A stretch of 64,000 nucleotides of DNA from Sinosporangium album (GTDB lineage Bacteria > Actinomycetota > Actinomycetes > Streptosporangiales > Streptosporangiaceae): contig NZ_FNCN01000002.1 in the NCBI RefSeq assembly GCF_900100605.1, positions 260,091 through 324,090 of the forward strand. The letters are read 5' to 3'. Under the pieces are notes generated by a model. It was not told the DNA's origin, ran no database searches, and saw only the letters and a program-made list of their open reading frames with translations. Positions 42,336 through 51,577 of the stretch are shown here, piece after piece; position 1 is the stretch's first letter; each line of letters begins with the position of its first letter. The translations under genes were made by a program, and so were the position numbers.

Positions 42336-43393
42336 CCGACGCCCTCCGCCGGCACGACCCCGCGCTCAAAGGCTTCGCCAGCGACAACTACGCGGGAGTC
42401 CACCCGGAGATCCTTGAGGCGATCGTCCTCGCCAACGAGGGGCACCAGGTCGCCTACGGCGACGACGTCTACACCGAGGCGCTGCGCGAGATCTTCGCGC
42501 GGCACTTCGGGCCGTCCGCCCAGGTGTGGCCGGTGTTCAACGGCACCGGCGCCAACGTCGTGTCCCTGCGCTCCATGTGCGCGTCCTGGGAGGCGGTGAT
42601 CTGCCCGGAGACCGCCCACATCAACGTGGACGAGGGCGGCGCCCCCGAGGTCACGGGAGGCCTCAAGCTCCACACCGTCGCCACCCCCGACGGCAAGCTC
42701 ACCCCCGACCTGATCGACCGCCAGGCGTGGGGCTTCGGCGACCCGCACCGGGCCCAGCCCCGGGTGGTGTCGATCTCCAACACCACCGAGCTTGGAACGC
42801 TCTACACCGTCGACGAGGTCGCCGCCCTCTGCGCCCACGCCCACGACCTGGGCCTCCTCGTCCACATGGACGGCGCGCGCATCACCAACGCCGCCGCCGC
42901 CCTCGGCGTCCCCCTCGCCGCCCTCACCACCGACGCCGGCGTCGACGTGCTGTCCTTCGGCGGCACCAAGGCCGGCCTGCTGTACGGCGAAGCCGTCGTC
43001 GCCCTCAACCCCACCGCCGTCCGCGGCGTCGAGTACATCCGCAAGACCTCCATGCAGCTGTCCTCCAAGATGAGGTTCGTCTCCGCCCAGTTCGAAGCCC
43101 TCCTCGGCGGCGACCTGTGGCTGCGCAACGCCCGCCAGGCCAACCGCATGGCAGCGCTGCTCGCCGAGCGCGTCCGCGCCGTCCCCGGCGTCGAGATCCC
43201 CCGGCCGGTCCAGGCCAACGCGGTCTTCGCCGTACTCCCCAAGGGGGTCACCGCCCGGCTGCAGAAGCGGTTCCGGTTCTACACGTGGAACGAGGCCACC
43301 GGCGAGGTGCGCTGGATGTGCGCCTTCGACACCACCGAGGCCGACGTCGACGCCTTCGCCGCCGCCGTCGCCGAGGAGATGGCCGTCGGCTGA
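42332..43393 (+). CDS. Low-specificity L-threonine aldolase (beta-eliminating lyase)
   Basis: 353 aa PLP enzyme of fold type I. FASDNYAGVHPEIL at the start, the aromatic stacking region NGTGANVVSL, Asp in VHMDGARITNAAAALG, and the PLP lysine in SFGGTKAGLLYGE. It would cleave L-threonine or allo-threonine to glycine and acetaldehyde, or a related beta-hydroxy amino acid. GTG 42332 overlaps the SDR stop. The operon with DUF6421 and an SDR suggests a dedicated pathway rather than housekeeping. Confidence 0.9.
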   Translation: MTDALRRHDPALKGFASDNYAGVHPEILEAIVLANEGHQVAYGDDVYTEALREIFARHFGPSAQVWPVFNGTGANVVSLRSMCASWEAVICPETAHINVDEGGAPEVTGGLKLHTVATPDGKLTPDLIDRQAWGFGDPHRAQPRVVSISNTTELGTLYTVDEVAALCAHAHDLGLLVHMDGARITNAAAALGVPLAALTTDAGVDVLSFGGTKAGLLYGEAVVALNPTAVRGVEYIRKTSMQLSSKMRFVSAQFEALLGGDLWLRNARQANRMAALLAERVRAVPGVEIPRPVQANAVFAVLPKGVTARLQKRFRFYTWNEATGEVRWMCAFDTTEADVDAFAAAVAEEMAVG

Positions 43394-43408
43394 CCCCGGC
43401 CTGCGCCA

Positions 43409-43443
43409 GGGCGGCCCGCCTTCCACGGCGGGCCGCCCTTTTT
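43409..43443 (+). terminator. Rho-independent terminator with T-tract
   Basis: 12-bp perfect stem (gggcggcccgcc at 43409-43420 with 43427-43438), 6-nt loop, then TTTTT. It is the most canonical terminator in the window and closes the DUF6421-SDR-aldolase operon. Confidence 0.95.
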
Positions 43444-43530
43444 CTTTCCCGAAGTTTCCCGAACGTGGGAACCGCTCGCCGCCGACGTGGCAACAACAGG
43501 TGTGATGATTCGAAGCCGAGAGGCCACATT

Positions 43531-44115
43531 ATGAGCGGAGCCGATGATGCGTCCGTCATCGCACGGTCAAAGCGCGATCCGGAGGCATTCGCCGAGCTCT
43601 TCCGGCGCCACGCCCCCGACCTCACCCGCTACGTCACCCGCAAACTGGGGCAGGACGCGGCCGACGATGTCGTGGCCGAGACGTTCCTCGCGGCGTTCCG
43701 GCAGCGTGGCGGCTACGACGCGGCGCGGCCCAACGCCCGGCCATGGCTGTACGGCATCGCCACCCACCTGATGAGCCGGCACGTGCGCACCGAGGTGCGG
43801 CACCTGCGTGCCGTCGAGCGTACGGGCGTCGACCCCGTGACCGAGCCGTTCACCGAACGCAGCGACGAACGGCTCAGCGCCGAGGCCGCCCGCCGCCGCC
43901 TCGCCGGCGCGCTCGCGGCGCTTCCCGCGGGGCACCGCGACGCGCTGCTGCTGGTGGCGTGGGCGGGGCTGAGCTATCCCGAGGTCGCGGAGGCGCTGGG
44001 CGTGCGCCTCGGCACCGTACGTTCGCGCGTCAACCGTGCCCGCCGCAAACTCCGCCGGGAACTCGGCGAGATCAATCCGATGGCCACCGTAGGAGAGGAG
44101 CCCGTCCATGAGTGA
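43531..44115 (+). CDS. ECF-type RNA polymerase sigma factor
   Basis: 194 aa. Region 2 is at about 15-80 (FAELFRRHAPDLTRYVTRKL; DDVVAETFLAAF; RPWLYGIATHL) and region 4 at 125-180 (LPAGHRDALLLVAWAGLSYPEVAEALGVRLGTVRSRVNRAR). The next gene starts 8 bp before its stop and encodes a CU044_5270-type membrane protein, a common pairing that suggests the partner acts as an anti-sigma-like regulator. No zinc-finger anti-sigma factor is present. Confidence 0.92.
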   Translation: MSGADDASVIARSKRDPEAFAELFRRHAPDLTRYVTRKLGQDAADDVVAETFLAAFRQRGGYDAARPNARPWLYGIATHLMSRHVRTEVRHLRAVERTGVDPVTEPFTERSDERLSAEAARRRLAGALAALPAGHRDALLLVAWAGLSYPEVAEALGVRLGTVRSRVNRARRKLRRELGEINPMATVGEEPVHE

Positions 44116-45154
44116 GATGATCAGGCTTGAGCGGTTCCGCGAGGAGGTTCCGCGTCCCGACTCGGACGCTCTGCGCGGCCAGGAGGAGCGGTTGCTGTCG
44201 GCCATCGCGGCCGAGGCGCCCCTTCCCGAGGGGAACGGTCGCCCGCGTCGCCGCTTCGCCGTCCACCTGCGCGTCGGCCTCGCCGCCGGTCTGGCCGCCG
44301 CCGCGCTGACCGCAGGCGGCGTGGTGTTCCTGCTCGACGCCGAGCAGAAGCCCGCCGCGGTCATCCACACCATGCCCATGAACGCGGAGAAGACCCTCAC
44401 CCGAGCCGCCGAGAAGGCGGACGAGTTCCCGGAGTTGCGCCCTAGGCCCGGCCAATACCTGGTTTTCGAATCACAGACCATGGAGCCCGTCGAAGCGAAC
44501 GACGCCGACGGCCACCACCGCTACCTGGTGCGTGGGCGGAGCAAGGTGTGGATGCCTTTCGAAGGCGACTCGACTCACGGGTTCAGTGAGGGAGTGACCT
44601 TGAAGCCCCGGCCGTACCCGGGCTGGCCCATCCCGCCAGGGGCCTGGGAAGGGGTCGGCGTGCGGACCGGACCTGAGAAGGCGGCCGACTTCGATCAAAG
44701 GGCCGAGTATCTGCGCACCGACTACGCCTACGTGAGCCGCCTCCCCACCGATCCCGCGAAGATGTATCAGCACCTCTACACGGGTTTGAAGCCCGGCCCC
44801 GAAGCCGACCTCGAAGCCTGGAACCGGGTCGGTGGCCTGCTCGCCGGTGCCTATCTTCCCGCGGCGCAGCGGGCCGCGCTGTTCCGCGCGGCGGCGGCCA
44901 TCCCCGGAGTGGTCGGCGTTGGGAAGGCCGTCGACGCGGCGGGCCGCACCGGCATCGCGGCGGCGAGGGTCGATCCGTGGCTCGGCGTCCGCGAGGAGTA
45001 CATCTTCGACAGCAAGACCTACGGTTTCCTCGGCAACCGGAGGACCGTCGTTGACGCCAGGCTCGCCGAAGCACCGGTGGGAAGTGTCCTGACCTCCAAC
45101 GCGCTTGTGAAGGTCTCACTTGTCGACCGGGCTCCCGTGGTGAAAGGCGATTGA
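44108..45154 (+). CDS. CU044_5270-family membrane protein, partner of the ECF sigma factor
   Basis: 348 aa. The N-terminal ~45 residues are cytoplasmic (RLERFREEVPRPDSDALRGQEERLLSAI), one membrane helix follows (VGLAAGLAAAALTAGGVVFLLD), and a ~280-residue extracytoplasmic domain contains PRPGQYLVFESQTMEP and YEHL-like repeats. That topology is common for proteins encoded after actinobacterial ECF sigma factors, where the N-terminal segment may hold the sigma factor. Overlaps the sigma gene by 8 bp. Confidence 0.82.
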   Translation: MSEMIRLERFREEVPRPDSDALRGQEERLLSAIAAEAPLPEGNGRPRRRFAVHLRVGLAAGLAAAALTAGGVVFLLDAEQKPAAVIHTMPMNAEKTLTRAAEKADEFPELRPRPGQYLVFESQTMEPVEANDADGHHRYLVRGRSKVWMPFEGDSTHGFSEGVTLKPRPYPGWPIPPGAWEGVGVRTGPEKAADFDQRAEYLRTDYAYVSRLPTDPAKMYQHLYTGLKPGPEADLEAWNRVGGLLAGAYLPAAQRAALFRAAAAIPGVVGVGKAVDAAGRTGIAAARVDPWLGVREEYIFDSKTYGFLGNRRTVVDARLAEAPVGSVLTSNALVKVSLVDRAPVVKGD

Positions 45155-45283
45155 CCGTGTGGCCTTTCACGGCCTGTTAACCCGCAATGTCCTCCCCGCC
45201 CTCTGACCCGCGCGTGGCGGGCTACGAAACCCAGCCGACCCTCTCAACCTCATACGATTCCCTGATAAAAGATCAAGTCGAGA

Positions 45284-45297
45284 TATAGCCTGCTATA
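45284..45297. promoter_or_regulatory. Palindrome TATAGC-CT-GCTATA upstream of the first kinase
   Basis: A perfect 6-bp inverted repeat lies 58 bp before the kinase ATG. The 15-mer ATAGCCTGCTATACC (45285-45299) recurs with one change (ATAGCCTGCTGTACC) at 46806-46820, 50 bp before the second kinase. Conserved position and sequence suggest an operator or promoter element shared by the paralogues. Confidence 0.55.
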
Positions 45298-45355
45298 CCG
45301 TTGCGCGCCGCATGCTCCAACCGTGGGGCGTCCGGTTCTCAGTCGTGGAGTGTGT

Positions 45356-46648
45356 ATGGCGGTCGACGATCGCGGGACCCGTCGGCGCCCGGCCGTGCGC
45401 TCGGACGTCTACGCCCGTGGCCGCGCCACGCTTGACGCGCTCGAACGCCTCGTCGGCGGGTGCGGTACGGGGATCGTCGCCATGATCGCGCTTCTGCTGC
45501 TGGCCGCCACCGCGCTGCTGTGCCTGATAGGCGTAGGCCTGCTGCTGGTACCCGCCGCACTGCGCGAGCTGCGGGCGGTCGCCGACCGCGAACGCGCCCG
45601 GCTCTCGCGCTGGGGCCCGGGGCTCGTCGGCCCGGGCACGACCCCGTCCCGGCTGCGCGACGCGGTCGCCGACCGCGCGGTCCGCCGCGAGCTGGGCTGG
45701 CTGGTGATCCACGCCGGGTCCACGGCCCTGCTCGGAGCGCTCGCCCTCGTGCTGCCCGTTGAGGCCCTGACCAGCGCCGCTTTCTCGCTGGGGTGGTGGC
45801 TGCTGGAGGAAGAGGCCGCGACCAAGGCCTTGGGACTGTGGGCCATGGAGGACGTGCCCAGCGCTCTCGGCATCACCCTGCTGATCTTGGTGTGGATCGC
45901 CATCACCGTGATCATCGCACCCGTCCTGGCACGACTGCAGGCGTGGCCCGGGCTGCGGCTGCTGCGCCACGACCCAGACCCCGGCATCGGCCCCGACATC
46001 GACGTGGATCTGGCCTTGCGGGCGGCGGACCCGACCGCGATCCGAGCCGCGGCCCTCGACGCGCACGCCACCGAGTTGCGGCGGATCGAGCGGTCGCTGC
46101 ACGACGGGACGCAGAATCGGCTCGTCGCGGTCAACATGCTGCTCGGGGCGGCCCGTCGTGCGCTGGAACGCGATCCTTCCACCGTCAGGGAGCCCCTCAT
46201 GCGGGCACAGTACGCCGTCGAGCAGGCGCACGCCGAGCTTCGGAAAGTCGTACGAAGCATCCTGCCGCCCGTACTGAGCGACCTGAGCCTCGCCGACGCG
46301 CTGAGCGGCCTTGCCGCGACCAGCCCGGTGCCCTGCACCATGGATGCGGATATTCCGGCCAAGGCTGCCGCGTCCGTCGAGGCCGCCGTGTACTTCCTGG
46401 TGGCCGAGGCACTCACCAATATCGCCAAGCACGGCCATGCGCGGCACATCGCCATCAAGGTCCGCTGCGTCGGTGACCGGCTTCATGTCCAGATCGTCGA
46501 CGATGGCCGGGGCGGGGCGGACGAACACAACGGCTCCGGGCTTCGCGGTATCCGCAGCCGAGTCGAAGCGCACGTCGGGACGTTCGCCCTGGACAGCCCT
46601 CGTGGCGGACCCACCGTTCTGACCGTGAGCCTGCCCTGCGGGCCGTGA
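45356..46648 (+). CDS. Sensor histidine kinase (HisKA_3/LHDxxQ type), first of a tandem pair
   Basis: 430 aa. Three to four membrane helices lie in residues 35-205 with no large extracellular domain. The dimerisation helix carries the phospho-acceptor in RSLHDGTQNRLVAVNML. The HATPase domain has N-box EALTNIAKHGHA, G1 VDDGRGGADEHNGSGLRGI and G2 GGPTVLTV. ATG 45356 follows GTGGAG. The next gene is a paralogue of the same layout. Neither has a response regulator nearby. Confidence 0.88.
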   Translation: MAVDDRGTRRRPAVRSDVYARGRATLDALERLVGGCGTGIVAMIALLLLAATALLCLIGVGLLLVPAALRELRAVADRERARLSRWGPGLVGPGTTPSRLRDAVADRAVRRELGWLVIHAGSTALLGALALVLPVEALTSAAFSLGWWLLEEEAATKALGLWAMEDVPSALGITLLILVWIAITVIIAPVLARLQAWPGLRLLRHDPDPGIGPDIDVDLALRAADPTAIRAAALDAHATELRRIERSLHDGTQNRLVAVNMLLGAARRALERDPSTVREPLMRAQYAVEQAHAELRKVVRSILPPVLSDLSLADALSGLAATSPVPCTMDADIPAKAAASVEAAVYFLVAEALTNIAKHGHARHIAIKVRCVGDRLHVQIVDDGRGGADEHNGSGLRGIRSRVEAHVGTFALDSPRGGPTVLTVSLPCGP

Positions 46649-46805
46649 CGCCGGCGGCGTGATTCCTCTGATCACAGAGGAAACCTGAGCTTCTCCGCCA
46701 CCGCGCCTGGTCAGCGGTACGGCCCGGCCGCGCACGGCGATGGCCTCTGGCATGGGCTTGAAATGTCCCTTATGACAATAACTCCGACACGGTGATAGGT
46801 CGGCC

Positions 46806-46820
46806 ATAGCCTGCTGTACC
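46806..46820. promoter_or_regulatory. Second copy of the shared kinase-promoter element
   Basis: ATAGCCTGCTGTACC, one base different from the element at 45285-45299 and at nearly the same distance (50 bp) from the ATG of the second kinase. Confidence 0.5.
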
Positions 46821-46870
46821 TCCGGTGCTGATCATCGAACGGCTTGTGAGTGGCCGAGGAGGTACGTTCC

Positions 46871-48295
46871 ATGGCGGTCGGTGAGAGCCGGACCCTGCGG
46901 CAGCCGCGCCTGCGGTGGCGGCCGGGACGGTGGGACTTGTTCGCCCGTGGCCGTGTCACTCTGGACGCGCTCGAACACCTCGTCAGCGGCATGGGCACGG
47001 GAATCCTGGCGCTGGTCGCGCTCCTCTCGATGACCGTCACCGCCCTGGCGTGCCTGATCGGTGCGGGGTTGTCGCTGGTGCCGGTCGCGCTGCGCGGGCT
47101 ACGCGCGGTGGCCAACCGGGAGCGGACCCGGCTCTCACGCTGGGGCACACAGGAGATCATCGCCGCGCCCCCGCCGCCGACCGCGCTGCGCGCCGCCCTC
47201 GCCGATACGACGGTGTGGCGCGAGCTGGCCTGGGCGGTCGTGCACGCATCCGTCGGCCTTCTCCTGGGCCTGCTCGCCCTCACCCTCCCGGTTCACGTGC
47301 TCCAGGACGCGACCTTCGCGTTGTGGTGGTGGCTGTTGCCTCCGGAGGAGGCCACGTCCGCGACCTACGGGATGTGGGAGGTCAAGGACTTCCCCAGTGC
47401 GGTCGCTGTCGCCGGGCTGGTCCCGATCGAGATCGCACTCACCATGATCCTCACACCCCGCATGGCCCGGCTGCAGGCATGGTTCGGCCGGCGTCTCCTG
47501 CGGCCCGGTCCCGACGTCGACCTGAGCCTGCGCGTAGCGCAGCTCACCGCGACCCGCGCTGCCGCACTCGACGCGCACGTCGCCGAACTGCGCCGGATCG
47601 AGCGGTCACTGCACGATGGGACGCAGAACCGGCTCGTCGCCGTCGACATGCTGGTCGAGGCGGCGCTGCGGGCGCTGGAGCGCGATCCGGCCACCGCCAT
47701 GGCGTCACTTGAACGGGCACAGACCACTGCCGAGCAGGCGCTCGGTGAGCTCCGGGACGTGGTGCGCGCCATCCTGCCGCCCGTCCTGACCGACAAAAGC
47801 CTCGCCGACGCGCTCGCCGACCTGGCCGCGGCCTGCCCGGTGCCCTGCACCGTAGACGCCGGCCCTCCGGCCAGGGCCGCCGCCTCCGTCGAGGCCACCG
47901 CCTACTTCGTGGTGGCCGAGGCGCTCGCCAACATCGCCAAGCACAGCCGGGCCCGGTACGCCGTCGTCAGCGTCCGCCACATGGACGACCGGCTGTGGCT
48001 TCGGGTGGTGGACGACGGACGGGGCGGGGCGAACGAGAGCGGCTCCGGGCTCGTCGGCATCCGCCGGCGGGTCGAGGCGCACGACGGGTTGTTCACGCTG
48101 AACAGCCCTGTCGGCGGGCCGACCATCCTCACCGTGACCTTGGGGGCGGACAAGTTCCCTTCTCTACCGCATTCTCGACGCGACCGGTGTGAGGCGGACG
48201 GAGAGAGCGCGGACGAAGTCGCCGTGCGGATGCCCGTCGCGGGCGGTCGGACGGTCCCCGACACAGCCCCGACACAGGCGGCGGGTGGAGAGTGA
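46871..48295 (+). CDS. Sensor histidine kinase, second of a tandem pair
   Basis: 474 aa, co-linear with the preceding kinase: matching DLFARGRVTLDALEHLVSGMGTGI opening, membrane helices, RSLHDGTQNRLVAVDML phospho-acceptor helix, EALANIAKHSRA N-box and VDDGRGGANESGSGLVGI G1. A ~40-residue polar tail after the kinase core is absent from the first copy. ATG 46871 has GAGGAGG 8 nt upstream. The similarity along the whole length points to tandem duplication; with no regulator gene adjacent, the two may act as a heterodimer or on a distant partner. Confidence 0.88.
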   Translation: MAVGESRTLRQPRLRWRPGRWDLFARGRVTLDALEHLVSGMGTGILALVALLSMTVTALACLIGAGLSLVPVALRGLRAVANRERTRLSRWGTQEIIAAPPPPTALRAALADTTVWRELAWAVVHASVGLLLGLLALTLPVHVLQDATFALWWWLLPPEEATSATYGMWEVKDFPSAVAVAGLVPIEIALTMILTPRMARLQAWFGRRLLRPGPDVDLSLRVAQLTATRAAALDAHVAELRRIERSLHDGTQNRLVAVDMLVEAALRALERDPATAMASLERAQTTAEQALGELRDVVRAILPPVLTDKSLADALADLAAACPVPCTVDAGPPARAAASVEATAYFVVAEALANIAKHSRARYAVVSVRHMDDRLWLRVVDDGRGGANESGSGLVGIRRRVEAHDGLFTLNSPVGGPTILTVTLGADKFPSLPHSRRDRCEADGESADEVAVRMPVAGGRTVPDTAPTQAAGGE

Positions 48296-48486
48296 ACGTG
48301 AGTCTGGCCATATGGGGGAGGAAAGGGGATGAAGGGGCGGCGTACGGTCGTAGCCATGACCGTGACGTGGGAGGGCGCGATGCTTCCAGGGTGTGGACAG
48401 TGTGACTGCTACCTCGACGATCGGGTGTTCTTCCGGCCGCCGGGGGAGGAGTGAGGTAGGCGTCGATAAGGAAGTCGATAAGGGAA

Positions 48487-48510
48487 GAGCCCGGCCGGAT
48501 GGCCGGGCTC
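48487..48510. terminator. Bidirectional hairpin terminator
   Basis: 10-bp perfect stem gagcccggcc (48487-48496) with 48501-48510 and a GGAT tetraloop, between the second kinase and the convergent DUF3467 gene. Confidence 0.75.
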
Positions 48511-48556
48511 GTCGCGCGCGGGGGGCGGTGCCGTACGGCATGGCGTGGGAAAGGGG

Positions 48557-48853
48557 TCAGACCTTGCGGCCGGTCTCTTTCTCGTAGGCGGTGAGCTGCT
48601 GTTCCAGCGCTTTCATCAGTTCGAACACCTGGTTGGGGGGGAGCCGGATGCGGCTGACGATGCGGGTGGGCACGCTGACGAAGTTCTGGCCCGACGCCGG
48701 GTCGCTGGCGAGTTGCGGCGGGCGGGTGATCACCGCGAAGTCCAGAACGAACCCATCCTCGGTATGCCACACAGAAGCGAAGTTCGCGTATTGCCCAGCT
48801 TCTACTTCCGCGGAGATGCTCAGCTCAAGCCGGCTCTCCGGCGAGTCGTTCAC
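48557..48853 (-). CDS. DUF3467 protein
   Basis: 98 aa. The family pattern is visible: AGQYANFASVWHTEDGFVLDFA, then VSRIRLPPNQVFELMKALEQQLTAYEKETG. GTG 48853 has GAGGGGG upstream. Small cytosolic protein widespread in bacteria; function unknown. Confidence 0.88.
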   Translation of the reverse strand: MNDSPESRLELSISAEVEAGQYANFASVWHTEDGFVLDFAVITRPPQLASDPASGQNFVSVPTRIVSRIRLPPNQVFELMKALEQQLTAYEKETGRKV

Positions 48854-48936
48854 GGTTTCCCCCTCTGGTCAGGCTGCTTCTCCCATGCTGCCGCTCACCT
48901 GTCCAACGGGCCAAACCGGACGCGTTCTCACCTGGT

Positions 48937-49608
48937 TCAGGAGCCGGTCGGCAGGGGTTGCGCCCCGCGTTTCGCCAACATGTCAGTCATCAGCTTGATT
49001 TCGCCGGTCTGACTGTTGACGATGTGGCGGGCCGTGCCGGTGACCTGGGTGTCGTCGGAGAGTTTGAGGGCCGCTTCGGCCATCTCGACGCCGCCCTCAT
49101 GGTGGCGGATCATGAGCTGCAGATAGAGGATCTCCGCGTCCTTGGCTTTGGCGTCCGCCAGCCGCTTCATATCCGCGTCGGAGAGCATGCCGGGCATCAA
49201 CGTCTGCCCGGAGGCCTCGGCGGTGCCCGGTGAGGTGGTCTGCTGCCCGTGGCCGTGTCCGGCCATCCACGCCATACGGGGTTGGATCGAGCCCTGATCG
49301 AGCCCCCACTGCTGGAGCCAGCCCATGAACATGCCGCGCTGGGTCGCCTGACCTGTGAGGATGTCGCCGGCGAGGTCTCTGACGTCTTCGGCCGTGGTGG
49401 CGTCGCGTACGGTGAACGACATTTCCACCGCCTGCGCATGGTGGGTCGCCATGTCGCGTGCGAAGCCCGCCTCGGCCGACGAATCGGACGGGGCGCCGAC
49501 CCTGCCGGTGATCCAAAGGACGGCGAAGGCGACTGCCACGGCAGCGAAGATGAGTGCCGGTGTCAGGCGGCGAAATGTGGTTCGTGCGCCTGTAACGGGG
49601 GTTTCCAT
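48937..49608 (-). CDS. DUF305 protein (membrane-anchored, His/Met-rich)
   Basis: 223 aa. One N-terminal membrane helix (LIFAAVAVAFAVLWITG) anchors a periplasmic-side helical bundle. The DUF305 repeats are clear: FARDMATHHAQAVEMS and LMIRHHEGGVEMAEAAL, each with paired His/Met that could bind copper or iron. A GHGHGQQ segment and Met-rich stretches add metal-binding potential. Divergent from a DUF3105 gene, a frequent neighbour in actinobacteria. Confidence 0.88.
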   Translation of the reverse strand: METPVTGARTTFRRLTPALIFAAVAVAFAVLWITGRVGAPSDSSAEAGFARDMATHHAQAVEMSFTVRDATTAEDVRDLAGDILTGQATQRGMFMGWLQQWGLDQGSIQPRMAWMAGHGHGQQTTSPGTAEASGQTLMPGMLSDADMKRLADAKAKDAEILYLQLMIRHHEGGVEMAEAALKLSDDTQVTGTARHIVNSQTGEIKLMTDMLAKRGAQPLPTGS

Positions 49609-49730
49609 CGTTGGTCCAGAGTACCCGTGATCGTCATGCTCGGGGACAGAGTGCGGCTTCAGTTCCTTATTCTCGGCATAGGGGGGGAGGGCATAGGGTT
49701 AGCCGAGATTGCGGCGCTGATGGAGGAATG

Positions 49731-50351
49731 ATGACGAAGGAGAAGACCCAGGCGAGGCGTGAGCAGCTCGCCCGGCTGCGGGCCGAGCAAAAGCGCAAGG
49801 ACCGCCGGGGCGCCCTCCTCATGTGGGGAGTCGGCGGTCTCGTCATCGCCGTCGTGGTCGGACTTGTGGGGTACTACCTCGTCGTCGAACGCTCCGCTTC
49901 CTCTCTGGACGCGGTGCAGAAGTTCAAGTACCTCGGAGCCGACCACACCTCCGAAAAGGTCACTTATAAGGAGAACCCGCCGGTCGGCGGCCCGCACCGT
50001 CCGCCAGGCGAGTGGCAGAACTGCGGTATCTACGACAAGCCCATCGGCAACGAGAACGCCGTGCATTCACTTGAGCACGGTGCGGTGTGGATCACCTACC
50101 AGCCGAACCTGCCGGCCGCCGAGGTGGATAAACTGCGCGGCATTGTGAAGGCGCAGGGCGACTACATGCTGCTCAGCCCCTACGAGGGCCTCCCGGCCAA
50201 GGTGGTGGCATCGACGTGGGGCAACCAGCTCAAGCTTGATGGCGCCGACGACGCGCGCCTGCCGAGGTTCATCGCGAAGTACAAGAACGGGCCGGACACG
50301 CCTGAGCCGGGTGCGCTCTGCTCGCAGGGTGTGGGCACGCCCGTCTCCTGA
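49731..50351 (+). CDS. DUF3105 membrane-anchored protein
   Basis: 206 aa. A charged N-terminus (KEKTQARREQLARLRAEQKRKDRR), one membrane helix, then the DUF3105 domain with its hallmark NPPVGGPHRPPGEWQNCGIYD and NENAVHSLEHGAVWITYQP, including conserved His residues that may bind metal. ATG 49731 follows GGAGG. Shares a divergent promoter region with DUF305, so the two may function together at the membrane. Confidence 0.88.
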   Translation: MTKEKTQARREQLARLRAEQKRKDRRGALLMWGVGGLVIAVVVGLVGYYLVVERSASSLDAVQKFKYLGADHTSEKVTYKENPPVGGPHRPPGEWQNCGIYDKPIGNENAVHSLEHGAVWITYQPNLPAAEVDKLRGIVKAQGDYMLLSPYEGLPAKVVASTWGNQLKLDGADDARLPRFIAKYKNGPDTPEPGALCSQGVGTPVS

Positions 50352-50403
50352 CCGGCGACGACCCGAGAGGACCCGCCAGGGTCTGTGAGACAGCGGCTGG
50401 GTG

Positions 50404-50432
50404 ACAGGGGCAGGACGACGTCCTGCCCCTGT
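50404..50432. terminator. Bidirectional hairpin terminator
   Basis: 13-bp perfect stem acaggggcaggac (50404-50416) with 50420-50432 and a 3-nt loop, between convergent DUF3105 and ald genes. Confidence 0.85.
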
Positions 50433-50458
50433 TTCGCGCGTACGGCGGGCGCGGTCGG

Positions 50459-51577
50459 TCAATCCCGCAAGATGCGTGCCACGGCCGTCGCCGTCAGGCC
50501 ATGTGCCTCGGCCACGGCCTCGTTCGTCAAATGTCCCTCATGGGTGTTAAGTCCCAGCGCCAGCGAGGGATCCTCGCCCAACGCCTCCCGCCATCCGCGA
50601 CCGGCGATCGCGATCACATAGGGGAGCGTGACGTTGGTCAGCGCGTAGGTCGAGGTGTGAGGTACGGCACCGGGCATATTGGCCACGCAGTAGAAGAGCG
50701 AGTCGTGCACCTGATAGGTCGGGTCGGCGTGCGTGGTCGGACGCGAGTCTTCGAAGCAGCCGCCCTGGTCGATCGAGATGTCGACCAGCACCGACCCCGG
50801 TTTCATCCGGGACACCAGCTCGTTGCTCACCAGCTTGGGGGCTCTTGCCCCCGGCACCAGCACCGCGCCGATGACGAGATCGGCTTGGAGAACCGCCAGC
50901 TCGATCTCCAGCGCGTTGGAGGCGATGGTCTGGCAGTGCCCCTGGTAGATGAGGTCGGCCTGGCGCAACCGGTCGATGTTCCTGTCGAGAAGCAGCACTT
51001 CGGCCTGCATGCCCAGAGCGATCGCCGCGGCGTTCATGCCCGACACGCCCGCCCCGATCACCACGGTCTTGGCCGCGTGGACTCCGGACACGCCGCCCAT
51101 CAGCACGCCTCGGCCTCCGCCCTGGCGCATCAGGTGGTAGGCCCCGACCTGGGGGGCCAACCGCCCCGCGACCTCCGACATGGGGGCCAGCAGGGGGAGC
51201 GCTCCAGAGGGCGACTGCACTGTCTCATAGGCGATGCCGGTGATGCCGGACTGGAGCATGGCGTGGGTGCAGTCGCCGGAAGCCGCCAAATGGAGGTAGG
51301 TGAAGAGGACCTGGCCCTTGCGCATCCGGTGGTATTCCTCGGGCACCGGCTCCTTGACCTTGAGGATCAGGTCGGCCTCGGCCCAGACGTCGTCCGCGGT
51401 GGGAAGGATTTCCGCGCCCGCCGCCTCGAAATAGGAGTCGGGGATGGCCGATCCGGCACCGGCTCCGTGCTCGACCACGACATGATGGCCGAGGCGGACC
51501 AGCTCGTGGGCGCCGGCGGGTGTGAGGGCCACCCGGTATTCATGGGTTTTGACTTCTCGGGGCACTCCGATTCTCAC
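50459..51577 (-). CDS. ald: Alanine dehydrogenase
   Basis: 372 aa. Interconverts L-alanine and pyruvate with [25 protein letters not shown] at the N-terminus, the catalytic Lys in LILKVKEP and His in [11 protein letters not shown] loop [13 protein letters not shown], and the C-terminal [18 protein letters not shown] signature. GTG 51577 is preferred because AAGGAGG lies 5-6 nt upstream; the frame stays open to 51625. Full length for the family. Confidence 0.95.
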   Translation of the reverse strand: MRIGVPREVKTHEYRVALTPAGAHELVRLGHHVVVEHGAGAGSAIPDSYFEAAGAEILPTADDVWAEADLILKVKEPVPEEYHRMRKGQVLFTYLHLAASGDCTHAMLQSGITGIAYETVQSPSGALPLLAPMSEVAGRLAPQVGAYHLMRQGGGRGVLMGGVSGVHAAKTVVIGAGVSGMNAAAIALGMQAEVLLLDRNIDRLRQADLIYQGHCQTIASNALEIELAVLQADLVIGAVLVPGARAPKLVSNELVSRMKPGSVLVDISIDQGGCFEDSRPTTHADPTYQVHDSLFYCVANMPGAVPHTSTYALTNVTLPYVIAIAGRGWREALGEDPSLALGLNTHEGHLTNEAVAEAHGLTATAVARILRD

